Shown piece after piece: positions 25,330 through 33,907 of a stretch of DNA of 64,000 nt. Under the pieces are notes generated by a model. The model did not search any database. It had not been told where the DNA came from and saw only the letters and a program-made list of their open reading frames with translations. How positions within the stretch are numbered: position 1 is the first letter of the stretch; every line of letters starts with the position of its first letter. The stretch is from an uncultured Slackia sp. (lineage in GTDB: Bacteria; Actinomycetota; Coriobacteriia; Coriobacteriales; Eggerthellaceae), in NCBI GenBank assembly GCA_934661005.1, contig CAKUIK010000006.1, positions 1 to 64,000 on the forward strand, in the 5' to 3' direction. Position numbers and translations under genes: made by a program.

Positions 25330-25524
25330 GGGTCAGCGAGCATGGGCTCTGGCGAGTACAGCATTGAGGAAGTTTCCGACGCGGTTGTCCATTTCGCTTT
25401 AGACCGTCGGTGCTCAAACTTGCATTTCATTTCAATGTTAAGCACCGCCAGGCGGACGCATAGTAAAGCCGGAGGCGAAACGGTAGTCCGCCGTGGTCGT
25501 TGGCGAAACGGACGACCACGGCGG
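25330..25524. repeat. Structured intergenic repeat, family 1, copy C
   Basis: It carries both diagnostic blocks of the family: GTCAGCGAGC at 25332-25341 (shared with A and B) and GTCGGTGCTCAAAC...GCACCGCCAG...GCATAG...CGGTAG (shared with D). A 13-bp perfect stem, CCGCCGTGGTCGT (25488-25500) with ACGACCACGGCGG (25512-25524), closes one end. It links the A/B type and the D type into one family. It lies 25 bases after the hyuA-like stop. Confidence 0.75.
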
Positions 25525-25548
25525 AAACGACAGCGACGATGAAAGCGA

Positions 25549-27120
25549 TTAGATCTTCAAATCGCCGACAGCCTTCACGCGCACGCGGGTCGCATTGCCG
25601 GGCAGGTATGCCAACGGCACATCTTCCACTTCGACAATTTGAATCGAATCGGGATCGGCACCGGCCTTGATGGCCTCTTCGGTAGCCAAGCCCTTCGCAA
25701 TCTCGAGCGTTTCAGCGCGACCAAGCTTGTCGAGCGAGAACACACGCTCGATTTGGCCCGATACCTGCGAAATCGCGCTGCCCACGGCATTGGCCTCGCC
25801 GAAGTTATTCGGCTTAAGCACGCGAGCCACACCTTCGAGCTCACCGGGAACCAAAATGGAGCCGCCGCCAACAAGGATAACGTCGATATCGCCCGCGCTC
25901 GTCTTCATGCGGTCAACGCAGTTTTCGACCATCTCGGTCATCGCAGCCTGGGCCTTCTTCACAAGCTCAGGGTCCAAATCAGCCACAAGCGCCGGGTCGC
26001 CCACGCCTTCGGCGGCACCCGCCGCAACCACGATGTCGGTCGCGGTAAGCGTTTGGCCGCCGAAGCACAGGGCTTCTTTCGTCACGCGGTAGCCCACCGA
26101 ATCGGGGCCGACAGTCACGGTGCCGTCTTCGTGCTGGCGCACAATCGAACCGCCGCCAAGGCCGATCGAAATAATGTCGGGCATGCGGAAGTTCGTGCGC
26201 ACGCCGCCGATTTCCACGGCAAGCATGCTCTCGCGCGGGAAGCCGTGTGTCAAAACGCCCAGGTCGGTGGTGGTACCGCCCACGTCGACGACCACGGCGT
26301 CTTTCAGGCCCGTCAAAAACGACGCGCCGCGAATGGAGTTCGTGGGGCCGCATGCAATGGTGAGAATCGGGTAGCGCATGGCGTATTCAGCACTCATGAG
26401 CGTGCCGTCGTTTTGGCACAGGTACACTTCGGCATCGGTGATGCCCTCGCCCGCAAGAGCCGCAATGAAGCTCTCCGACGTGGTTTTCGCAACGTCGACA
26501 AGCGCCGCATTCAAAATGGTGGCGTTTTCGCGTTCAAGCAGGCTCACGCTGCCAATTTCGCTCGAGATGGAAATGGGAAAATCGTCGCCGAGCGCCTCGC
26601 GCATGATGGCCGCGGCGCGCTGTTCGTGGCTTGCGTCGACCGGGGAGAACACGCTTGTGATGGCAACGCTGTCGCACTCGCCCTTCACCTGGTTCGCGAT
26701 ACGGCGCAGCTCGTCCTCGTCAAGCGGCGCGATTTCGCGGCCGTCGAACTCATGGCCGCCGCCCACAAGGAACCATTGGTCGTTAATGGCCGCGCGCAAT
26801 TCCGCCGGCCAGTCAATCATGGGCTTAATGGCGCGCGTTGCGGGCGCTCCAATGCGAATCACGGCAACGCGGTCGAGGCGCTTGCGCTCGACGATGGCGT
26901 TCGTGCAGTGCGTGGTGCCGAGCATCGCGTAGCCAATGCGGGCGCGATCGACGCCCTCGCCAGCAAGCACGGCTTCCATGGCATTCTTGATTCCACTCAT
27001 AACATCTTCGGTCGTGGGGCTTTTTACGGCCGAGATGAGATTCAGATTCTCGTCGAGCACAACGGCGTCGGTATTGGTGCCGCCGACGTCGATGCCAATA
27101 CGCCAGTCTTTGTTGGACAT
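25549..27120 (-). CDS. Hydantoinase/oxoprolinase (HyuA) family protein
   Basis: 523 residues. The N-terminus 'WRIGIDVGGTNTDAVVLD' is the actin-like ATP-binding signature of the Hydantoinase_A/oxoprolinase group, 'IRGASFLTGLKDAVVVDVGGTTTDLGVLTHG' is read across the second phosphate loop, and 'ILVGGGSILVPGE' is the adenosine loop. Members hydrolyse ATP to drive opening of cyclic amides or carboxylation of ketones. No HyuB partner is present; instead a DUF917 gene stands on each side. AAGGGA precedes ATG. Substrate unknown. Confidence 0.87.
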   Translation of the reverse strand: MSNKDWRIGIDVGGTNTDAVVLDENLNLISAVKSPTTEDVMSGIKNAMEAVLAGEGVDRARIGYAMLGTTHCTNAIVERKRLDRVAVIRIGAPATRAIKPMIDWPAELRAAINDQWFLVGGGHEFDGREIAPLDEDELRRIANQVKGECDSVAITSVFSPVDASHEQRAAAIMREALGDDFPISISSEIGSVSLLERENATILNAALVDVAKTTSESFIAALAGEGITDAEVYLCQNDGTLMSAEYAMRYPILTIACGPTNSIRGASFLTGLKDAVVVDVGGTTTDLGVLTHGFPRESMLAVEIGGVRTNFRMPDIISIGLGGGSIVRQHEDGTVTVGPDSVGYRVTKEALCFGGQTLTATDIVVAAGAAEGVGDPALVADLDPELVKKAQAAMTEMVENCVDRMKTSAGDIDVILVGGGSILVPGELEGVARVLKPNNFGEANAVGSAISQVSGQIERVFSLDKLGRAETLEIAKGLATEEAIKAGADPDSIQIVEVEDVPLAYLPGNATRVRVKAVGDLKI

Positions 27121-27149
27121 CGTATCTATCCCTTCATATATCTATGCCG

Positions 27150-27276
27150 ACGCGAGCTTGCGTGACGCGTTGGAATTCGCGGGACAGTACTCCCGACCGC
27201 GGCCGTACGACCGTTTCACGAAATACCGAACCCCAAACAACCCAGTGCGCCAGAACCCCGCTGACTCATCCAAAAA
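27150..27276. repeat. Structured intergenic repeat, family 1, diverged copy E (inverted)
   Basis: Read on the minus strand from 27276 it starts GAGTCAGCGGGGTTCTGGCG and continues to GGGTTCGGTATTTCG, matching the opening of copies A and B in the opposite orientation to the others. The rest is diverged, with GC-rich self-complementary stretches (CGGTCGTACGGCCG). It begins next to the stop of DUF917 copy 2. This match is the weakest of the five. Confidence 0.4.
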
Positions 27277-27277
27277 C

Positions 27278-28375
27278 TTACAGCTCGCTTGCGTTTTGAG
27301 CGACGCGCTCCTCAACGGGAACGAAATCGATGTCGTAGCCAAAATAGCGCGGACCAGCGATTTCGAGGCCGCGATCGCTGCGCCAATGCTCATGCACGGG
27401 AATGCCAATGACCACGCCACGCGCACCGTACTTCATGCCTTCGGTGGTAATGGGAAGCGCGGTTTCAATATCCAGCACGGCAATAAGATCGGGGGCCGAG
27501 CACAGCACCTCGTCGCCCGACTTGGCAAGCAGATGCTCGTTCTGGAAACGCAGCTCGCATTCGCGGCCCGCATAGTCATCAATGCCCGCGAAATGCGCGT
27601 AGCCGCGCACGAAGCCACCTTCGGTGCGGCGTGCCACGTCGTCAAGCTTTCCGCGGAACAGCTCGAACGCGCCGAGCAAATCCAAAATCACCGGCAGCGG
27701 ATCGATATTCTGCTCGTGGGCCTCGCGGATGGCGCGGCCGATTTGCTCGCAGTAGGTCGACGTGCCGGGAATGGAAGCCTCTTTGGCCTGCGCGCCCGTC
27801 ATGGCGTAGTCGGCCATGAACACGCTGCCGCCCGTAGTAATGGCGGCGTTGCGCGAAAGGCGCTCCGCCCAGGCATTATCGACGGCCTCGACGGTAACCA
27901 CGTCGCCCTTCTCGTCACACACCACAGCAGGGCACGCCGGAATATCGAACAACGTCCACGTCACATGGCGCAGCTCGGGAAATGCGCGGCCCATGCCGTC
28001 GCAGTCGACGATAGGCACGCCCTTGGCCGCGGCCACCTGGAACGGCAAAAGGGAGTTCAGGCCGCCCGCTTCAAGCGGCATAATGGCGTCGAATTTACGA
28101 CCCAGACGCTTCTCCAGCGCGTCAACTGCGCCCACGCCTTCCATGCCGTTGGGAACCTTCTCCACGAGCACCGTGGGCGCGCCCAGCATGTGCGACGCGC
28201 AGACGAACGCATCATCGGGCAATTCGTCGAGCGACATCATTTGGAACGGGCCATATTCGTCAATGGCCTGAAGGGCCATGAGCTTGCCGATATACGGGTC
28301 GCCGCCGCCACCCGATGCGAGAACCGCGGCACCAACCGCCATATCCTCGACTTCGCGCTTGCCAATAGTGCGCAC
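27278..28375 (-). CDS. DUF917 (COG3535) family protein, copy 2
   Basis: 365 residues from a GTG start at 28373-28375, chosen because GGGGAA lies before it and the product 'VRTIGKREVEDMAVGAAVLA' then aligns with copy 1 from its first residue. A longer frame upstream lacks a ribosome site. Shared blocks are 'ASGGGGDPYIGKLMA', 'APTVLVEKVPNG' and 'DGMGRAFPELRHVTW'. It is the first gene of the DUF917-hyuA unit. Sequence divergence between the two copies is substantial, suggesting they serve different substrates or form a heteromer. Confidence 0.82.
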   Translation of the reverse strand: MRTIGKREVEDMAVGAAVLASGGGGDPYIGKLMALQAIDEYGPFQMMSLDELPDDAFVCASHMLGAPTVLVEKVPNGMEGVGAVDALEKRLGRKFDAIMPLEAGGLNSLLPFQVAAAKGVPIVDCDGMGRAFPELRHVTWTLFDIPACPAVVCDEKGDVVTVEAVDNAWAERLSRNAAITTGGSVFMADYAMTGAQAKEASIPGTSTYCEQIGRAIREAHEQNIDPLPVILDLLGAFELFRGKLDDVARRTEGGFVRGYAHFAGIDDYAGRECELRFQNEHLLAKSGDEVLCSAPDLIAVLDIETALPITTEGMKYGARGVVIGIPVHEHWRSDRGLEIAGPRYFGYDIDFVPVEERVAQNASEL

Positions 28376-28900
28376 GATGTTCCCCTTTCCCTGAAACGGC
28401 GTGCCGGGTAGGCTTCTCGCCACAATACACATACGAGCACTCTACCCTATTGGAGCACACAAAGGAACGCATAGCCGGGCGACCTTTAACGATTTCGTTA
28501 CGAGCGGCGCCGAAATGGGTCCGAGATAACACGGGGCATACCCCCGGGGAAATAAGCACCTTGACGGCAGGTCTGCCAAGTGAGCCTTCTCTTGTACGAA
28601 AACAGGCGCTTCATGCATCGAGCGCAACTCGACTTCGGGCCGTTCGGGGCGAATCTTAGCGATTGCGTGAATCGACAGAGCACAGAAAGGCGCCCGAAAA
28701 AAATCGAAGAGGCTGGCTTGGAGGAACAAACTGCCCTTTTCTTGAGCACGAGAAACGGAGGCAGTTCGGGAACCCTCGAGTCAGCCCCTATGCCATGGTC
28801 TTTATTGAAGCCATTCAAGTTTTGTTTTAAGGCGCAGTCCAGCATGACGAGCAATTGCCCGCCACGACGCGCGTACCTAATCGGAAAAACGCCCCTCGCG
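28376..28900. other. Non-coding stretch without recognised feature
   Basis: 525 bases between the MetH-activation gene and DUF917 copy 2. Open frames exist on both strands but none has a ribosome site with a recognisable product. I saw no clear hairpin terminator, no B12-box-like sequence and no long repeat. Confidence 0.5.
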
Positions 28901-29596
28901 CTATCGCTTCCAGCAGGGCGTGCCGGCGGCGCGCAGCGTGCAGCTTTGCTTGCAGGCACAACCTTCGCAGCTCGCCTTCACACCCGAAACCTCATCGAGG
29001 TTCGCGCTCGCATCGAACAACCCCACGAATGCCGTGACGCTTTTCGCGGGAATGAGCAAATTCGATTCCGTCGCCACCATTCCAAGGCGCTTGTCCGCCG
29101 CGAGCACGCGCACGATTTCAGGCTGAAGCGAGAGCGGCAAATCACCATAGCCAGGGCTGTATCGCCAGTTCGTGCGCATGCCGCGCTTCGCGGCATCGGC
29201 CACCACGGCCGCCTCGCATGCATCGGCCACGCTTTCCACGAGCGAACTTCCCGCCGCGCCATAAATGGCCGCGTCGAGCGCGCTTTGCGCTTTCCGACGT
29301 GCCATGGCGGCCTCGTTCGCCACACCAAGCGTGCAGGCCAAAACGGCGCATTCCGCCGCACCTTTCAGGTGACGCGCGATATCGGCGCCCTCGAGCACAA
29401 GCGAACTGCCCACAAGACGCACGCCCTGCGCACATGCCTCAACGGGAAACGAACGAAACACAAACCCTGGCCGAGCCTCGCGCTCGCATGCCGCGATATT
29501 GTTGTCGATGCGCGCTTCCATCTCGGCATCGAGCTCTTGGCCGGCATAGCCCAAATAGCGCAACGCTTCAGCCTTATTAACCCTGTAATCAGGCAT
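28901..29596 (-). CDS. Stand-alone B12-dependent methionine synthase activation domain
   Basis: 231 residues beginning 'MPDYRVNKAEALRYLGYAGQ'. The AdoMet-binding signature 'RYSPGYGDLPLSLQ' is intact. In MetH this C-terminal domain reductively methylates oxidised cobalamin using AdoMet. Here it is a separate protein ending in a Cys cluster ('CEGCACKQSC') that could carry a cluster or act in electron delivery (inference). It follows metF by 14 bases. The core methionine synthase is not in the window, so it must be encoded elsewhere. Confidence 0.87.
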   Translation of the reverse strand: MPDYRVNKAEALRYLGYAGQELDAEMEARIDNNIAACEREARPGFVFRSFPVEACAQGVRLVGSSLVLEGADIARHLKGAAECAVLACTLGVANEAAMARRKAQSALDAAIYGAAGSSLVESVADACEAAVVADAAKRGMRTNWRYSPGYGDLPLSLQPEIVRVLAADKRLGMVATESNLLIPAKSVTAFVGLFDASANLDEVSGVKASCEGCACKQSCTLRAAGTPCWKR

Positions 29597-29610
29597 TTTG
29601 CTGCCAAGCT

Positions 29611-30474
29611 TTACGCAATCGCGCCCGCATCGCGCAGCGCCTGAACGGCGGCTTCCGCAATATCGGGACGATTCATGGTGTAAACATGCAAGCCGTCGAC
29701 GCCTTCCTTCGAAAGGCCCACGAACTGCTGGCACGCATAATCGATGCCCGCCTGGCGCAGCGCCTTCGGGTCATCTTCGTAACGCGCGAGCAGCTTGATG
29801 ATGGGCGACGGCAGGCTTGCGCCGCACATGAACACCATGCGCTGAATCTGTGCCTTCGAAAGGAACGGCATAATGCCAAACGTGATAGGCACGGTAATGC
29901 CCGCCTTATGTGCGGCGTCGAGAAAGCGCAGCGCAAGATCGTTATCGAAAAACAGCTGCGTGACGAAAAATTGCGCGCCCGCATCCTGCTTTTCCTTCAA
30001 ATGGCGAATGCTCTCGTCGAAATCGAGGCAGTCAATATGGCCTTCCGGATATGCCGCCGCGCCCACGCAAAAGCCAGCCTCGCGCGCAACGGGAATCAGA
30101 TCTTTGGCGAACTTGAAATCTTTCGGGGCCGCCCCCGGCACCGCATCGCCGCGCAGAGCGAGCACATTTTCGATGCCGGCAGCCTTCATGGATGCAAGCA
30201 CGGAATCGATGCCCGCGCGATCGGCATTCATGCACGTAAGGTGGGCCATCATATTCAAGCCGTATTCGTCTTGCGCCATTTTCGCCACATCAACCGTACG
30301 CGAAGAATTACCCGACCCGCCCGCTGAATAGGTCACGGAAACGAACGAAGGCGAAAGCGGCGCCAAACCGCCAATGACCTCGCGGGCCTCCTCTACGGGA
30401 AGGTCACCCTTCGGGGGGAAGATTTCGAACGAAACGGGCAGCTTCTCGCCGCCAAAAACATCGATGATGTGCAT
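29611..30474 (-). CDS. metF: 5,10-methylenetetrahydrofolate reductase
   Basis: 287 residues, FAD-dependent TIM barrel that makes 5-methyl-THF. 'VSFEIFPPKG' holds the catalytic Glu, 'NVLALRGD' and 'FFVTQLFFDND' are family blocks. The start MHIIDVFGG has AAAGGAG before it; the longer frame lacks support. Co-transcribed with the MetH-activation protein, so the pair supplies methyl groups and cobalamin repair for methionine synthesis. The 5' region 30475-30852 shows no riboswitch that I can recognise. Confidence 0.93.
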   Translation of the reverse strand: MHIIDVFGGEKLPVSFEIFPPKGDLPVEEAREVIGGLAPLSPSFVSVTYSAGGSGNSSRTVDVAKMAQDEYGLNMMAHLTCMNADRAGIDSVLASMKAAGIENVLALRGDAVPGAAPKDFKFAKDLIPVAREAGFCVGAAAYPEGHIDCLDFDESIRHLKEKQDAGAQFFVTQLFFDNDLALRFLDAAHKAGITVPITFGIMPFLSKAQIQRMVFMCGASLPSPIIKLLARYEDDPKALRQAGIDYACQQFVGLSKEGVDGLHVYTMNRPDIAEAAVQALRDAGAIA

Positions 30475-30852
30475 GCGAACTCCTTTGCGCAAAGCAATCC
30501 ATCGTTTTTGCTTCGACCCACCGCTTCCGACTTGCCGCACAGCGATTCGTTCCTTATGGCTTACCGTGAATCGCCCTCCGCGCCGATGAGACGTACGCAT
30601 GCCCCATCTTCCAGCCGCGAGCCGAGCAGCGAGCTGGCCAAGTACCGAACCACGGGTTGGCCGAGCGACAGGCTAGCCGCGTGCTGGGCACACCATCACG
30701 CGCACGATGCACAAACGCGAGTGAAATCGAGGGGTCGATGCAAAAACTACCTACGTAAGCGATATGGATAATAACGCTTTATCGCGGTGGAGCGTTTTAG
30801 GACCGCCTGAAACGCACGAGAAATCGAGTATTGACCATATGGCAACAATACG

Positions 30853-30896
30853 GCGGGCCCGGCATGCGATTGCATTTACGCCAAACCCGCCGTCGC
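30853..30896 (-). terminator. Terminator of the U32 peptidase gene
   Basis: Minus strand ACGGCGGG..TTTGGC pairs with GCCGGGCCCGCCGT (14 bp including G-U pairs), followed by ATTGTT, starting 5 bases after the stop at 30902. Confidence 0.6.
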
Positions 30897-30901
30897 GCGC
30901 A

Positions 30902-32398
30902 CTATTCGATTGTTCGGCCTTCGCACTGGCCAGCGCGCAAAACACGCAGGATATCGCCTTCGCGCAACTCTTCCTCGCAATCGAAAGAATACGTCTCCAT
31001 CGTTCGATTCGCGACGTTGACGGCGCATAGCGTTCCGCCCACAACCCGCGGATCGGCGCCAGCAAGCACTCCCTCGCGACGACGCTCCACATCGTCGGGG
31101 TTCGCATCGTCGGCTGCGTGCCACACCAAACGCGTGGGCTTGATCGTGAAAACGCCCCGCCCGGGCGAGAGCACTTCGAGAGTCTCGCCTTCGAAGAAGC
31201 GGTTGCGACACATTGCAACTGAGCGATGCGCCTGCGCGGGAGACGCCGCGAGCTCGTCGATGAACGAAAGGCTCACGCAGCCTTTCTTTTCCGCATAGGG
31301 GTCCGATGCGATTGCCTGGCGACGCGCCGCGATCCCGGCTTCAGGCCACGGCTGAATCTCGGCAGCGCGGCAATCGGTCGCGGCCGGCAGCTCATCCGCC
31401 GCTGGCGACGGCGCGGCCTTTCCGCACGAAATCACGCGAGCAACCATTTGATAATCGCGCGCGTATTCCTTCACGCCTTGGTTTTGACCAGGGGAGCCAA
31501 AGTAGAACCCCGTCGAATAGGGTCGGTGACTCGTGGTTTCGAGCTCGGCCTGCCACGCATCGGCAGGCTCGCCGTCGAGCACGTGGCGATACGCGTTCAC
31601 GGCCGACGCCACATAGTAGGCGCCTTTCGCGCGGCCTTCAATTTTGATGCTGTCGACACCCGCCTCGGAAAGCTCGCGCACATGCGAAAGCATGTTCATA
31701 TCGGTAGAGCTCATGATAAAACTGCCGCCGTCTTCCTCAATAACCGAGAAAGGCTCGCCCGGGCGCGTTTCTTCCACGACCGTATACTTCCAGCGGCATG
31801 GCTGCGCGCAATGGCCGTTGTTCGCACCGCGCGCGGGACTCACCATATAGTCACTCATGAGGCAGCGGCCCGAATAGGCCATGCACATGGCGCCGTGCAC
31901 GAACGCTTCGATTTCCAAATCGTCGGGAATGTTGTCGCGCATGCGGGCGATATCGGAAAGGCTCATTTCGCGCGCCACCACCACGCGGCTCACGCCCAGG
32001 TCGTGGTAAGCCTTCGCGGCTTCGGCATTCATGCACGACGCCTGCGTGGAAAGATGCAGCTCAAGCTTTGGCGCCACGCGCTTGCATACAGAAAGCGCGC
32101 CCATATCGCTCACGATGGCCGCATCGACACCCGCGTCTTGCAGCATGGCGAAATAATCGGGCAGGCCCGCCACGTCGCTATCCTTCATGAGCGTGTTTGC
32201 GGTCACAAAGACCTTCACGCCATGCTCATGGGCGAAGTTCACGGCAGAGACGATGCCCGCATCGTCAAAGTTCGATGCGCGGCGACGCATGCCGAAGCGT
32301 TTGCCCGCCAAATACACGGCGTCAGCGCCAAAATGGACGGCGCATTCCAGCTGCTCCATGCCGCCCGCAGGCGCCAACAGCTCCATAGGTCGCGCCAT
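30902..32398 (-). CDS. U32-family peptidase-like protein
   Basis: About 498 residues from MARPMELLAPAGG. Hallmarks are 'ELLAPAGGMEQLECAVHFGADAVYLAG' region and the cysteine block 'SGRCLMSDYMV' followed by 'NNGHCAQPCRWKY', which binds an Fe-S cluster in characterised members. Some U32 proteins (RlhA, TrhP) hydroxylate rRNA or tRNA; others are called collagenases; this sequence alone does not decide. The start is uncertain: an ATG at 32431 and this one both lack a clear ribosome site; family alignment favours this one or the Met four codons on. Confidence 0.85.
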   Translation of the reverse strand: MARPMELLAPAGGMEQLECAVHFGADAVYLAGKRFGMRRRASNFDDAGIVSAVNFAHEHGVKVFVTANTLMKDSDVAGLPDYFAMLQDAGVDAAIVSDMGALSVCKRVAPKLELHLSTQASCMNAEAAKAYHDLGVSRVVVAREMSLSDIARMRDNIPDDLEIEAFVHGAMCMAYSGRCLMSDYMVSPARGANNGHCAQPCRWKYTVVEETRPGEPFSVIEEDGGSFIMSSTDMNMLSHVRELSEAGVDSIKIEGRAKGAYYVASAVNAYRHVLDGEPADAWQAELETTSHRPYSTGFYFGSPGQNQGVKEYARDYQMVARVISCGKAAPSPAADELPAATDCRAAEIQPWPEAGIAARRQAIASDPYAEKKGCVSLSFIDELAASPAQAHRSVAMCRNRFFEGETLEVLSPGRGVFTIKPTRLVWHAADDANPDDVERRREGVLAGADPRVVGGTLCAVNVANRTMETYSFDCEEELREGDILRVLRAGQCEGRTIE

Positions 32399-32611
32399 GC
32401 CGGCGCAGGTGTGTTTCAGTGAAGTAATCATGACGCACAGCATAGCAAAAAAACGAACGCGAGCTCTCTCAGGAACAGCGCGAGCAAAAACGGCGCAAGA
32501 AGACACCACGATAGAACTGAAATCGTCTTCGAGAATCACCCCAACGCCGCATCCCGCAGCATTTCCAAGCGCAGGTCCCGCAATATTTGAAAAGCTTCGA
32601 AAACCGTTTTA

Positions 32612-32675
32612 CGAATGGCGGCAATTTTGACCACCCCCTCCCCAAGCCCATCGTGGTCAAAACTCCCACCATTCG
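32612..32675. repeat. Long imperfect hairpin upstream of the U32 gene
   Basis: CGAATGG pairs with CCATTCG at the base and TTTTGACCAC with GTGGTCAAAA above it. It sits in the 5' region of the U32 gene and directly beyond the formate dehydrogenase operon terminator. Function unknown; possibly a second terminator or a leader structure. Confidence 0.55.
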
Positions 32676-32694
32676 CAAATATGCACGCCAAACA

Positions 32695-32721
32695 AAGGCC
32701 CCCTTCATCGAAGGGGGCCTT
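32695..32721 (-). terminator. Terminator of the formate dehydrogenase operon
   Basis: AAGGCCCCCTT and AAGGGGGCCTT, a perfect 11-bp stem with a 5-base loop, followed on the minus strand by TGTTTGG. It could act on both strands. Confidence 0.75.
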
Positions 32722-32739
32722 AAAGAAAACCGCCAGCGT

Positions 32740-32973
32740 CCAAAAGAGCGACTGCTGCCATCGGTTTGGTCTAGTCAAGCTTCAATACTCTTTGCCTGGC
32801 CCGGCCTTTCCCAAGCCGTCCTTGGTACGGCCCGACCCAGCCCGACCACTCTTGGCTCGGACATAGCTCGGCTCGGCCCAACTTAGCCTGACTAGCTTTT
32901 GGTTGGCTCGGCCCAGCTTTGGCTTGCCTGTCCTTTGTTGGTTCGCCCTCGACTTAGCCCAAGCCGCCTCGGC
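32740..32973. other. Degenerate GGCTCGGCC-type low-complexity spacer
   Basis: Between the terminator and the fdhE stop, variants of GGCTCGGCCCA and CCTTGGCC recur at irregular spacing. CTAGTCAAGC near the left and GCCTGACTAG in the middle are partly complementary. No gene is seen. Confidence 0.4.
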
Positions 32974-33897
32974 CTAGCTGTTTTCCTGCTTGAGCTGCTG
33001 CGCGACGAGTTCCAAATTCGCGGTTACCACATCTTCCACCTCGTAAGAGAACGGCGTCAAATCGCCAGCCTCCACAAAACGGGTGCGAATGTGGCCGCCA
33101 CATTCGTCGCACACATGCAGGCGGTGCGACTCGTCGCCCTCGACCGAAACATAATGCAAATGCGCCGGATTCTGAGTGCCGCAACGCGCACAGCGCACGC
33201 GCTCAAACTCCCATTCGGCGCCGCACTGGCCGCACCACAGCATGCGCCCGTTACCGCTCGAAAACGGATTCGGGCCCACGTACGCCATGGTCGCCTCGCC
33301 ACCACACACCGGGCACGCCATGGGCTTGCCGCCCTCGGGGGCATGCAGCTGCACAAGTCCCGCGCGAGCGAGACCGCACACCGAGCTCGCCGCCGACGAG
33401 ATGAACGGCTTGATGGCCGCGGAAAGCACGAAACCTGCAAGCCTCGGCTCGAGAAGCGCGCCCTCGCAGGTCGCCCCCTCGGCATTCGCCAGCGCGTCCA
33501 TCACCGCGTCGAGATACGCCTCGGGATTGGCGCCAGCAACTTCAACAGGAACCAATGCCACGATGCGCGCCCAATCGGCGCTCTTCAGCGCTTCCTGATC
33601 GGCGTCGGAAAAGCCGCCTTTTTCGACGAAGCGCGCCGCAACAAGCGACGCGGAGTTCGCGAGCAGCTCAGCCGTGACATACGCCGGAGCCTGCGAAAGC
33701 ACCGGCGTGCCGGCCGTCGCCCATGCGGCGACCTCCGCCGAGCTCGGACACGCATACGGGTGCGAGGCAGAAACCTCGCGCTCGACGCACTCCTGCGCTC
33801 CCCACAGAGCGCCGAAGAAGCCCAAACGTTCAGCAAGGGCCCGATCGCCGCGGCGGGCATATGCTGCCGCCGCGGCGTGGATACGTTTCACATCCAT
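32974..33897 (-). CDS. fdhE: Formate dehydrogenase accessory protein FdhE
   Basis: 307 residues. The C-terminal half has four zinc/iron-type CxxC pairs ('CPVCGG', 'CGQCGAEW', 'CARCGT', 'CDECGGH'), the FdhE rubredoxin-like pattern. FdhE is needed for maturation of respiratory formate dehydrogenases. It is the last gene of the fdn operon, 10 bases after the cytochrome subunit. Start at MDVKRIHAAAAAY chosen because it follows the upstream stop; a frame 13 codons longer would overlap it. Confidence 0.88.
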   Translation of the reverse strand: MDVKRIHAAAAAYARRGDRALAERLGFFGALWGAQECVEREVSASHPYACPSSAEVAAWATAGTPVLSQAPAYVTAELLANSASLVAARFVEKGGFSDADQEALKSADWARIVALVPVEVAGANPEAYLDAVMDALANAEGATCEGALLEPRLAGFVLSAAIKPFISSAASSVCGLARAGLVQLHAPEGGKPMACPVCGGEATMAYVGPNPFSSGNGRMLWCGQCGAEWEFERVRCARCGTQNPAHLHYVSVEGDESHRLHVCDECGGHIRTRFVEAGDLTPFSYEVEDVVTANLELVAQQLKQENS

Positions 33898-33907
33898 GGG
33901 CCACGCC

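Noticed and set aside
28498..28959. 153-codon minus-strand frame downstream of the MetH-activation gene
   Set aside because: It overlaps that gene's end, has no ribosome site and the product shows no recognisable motif.
30475..30852. Possible cobalamin riboswitch upstream of metF
   Set aside because: No B12-box (GCCACTG-like) sequence or matching fold was seen on the minus strand.
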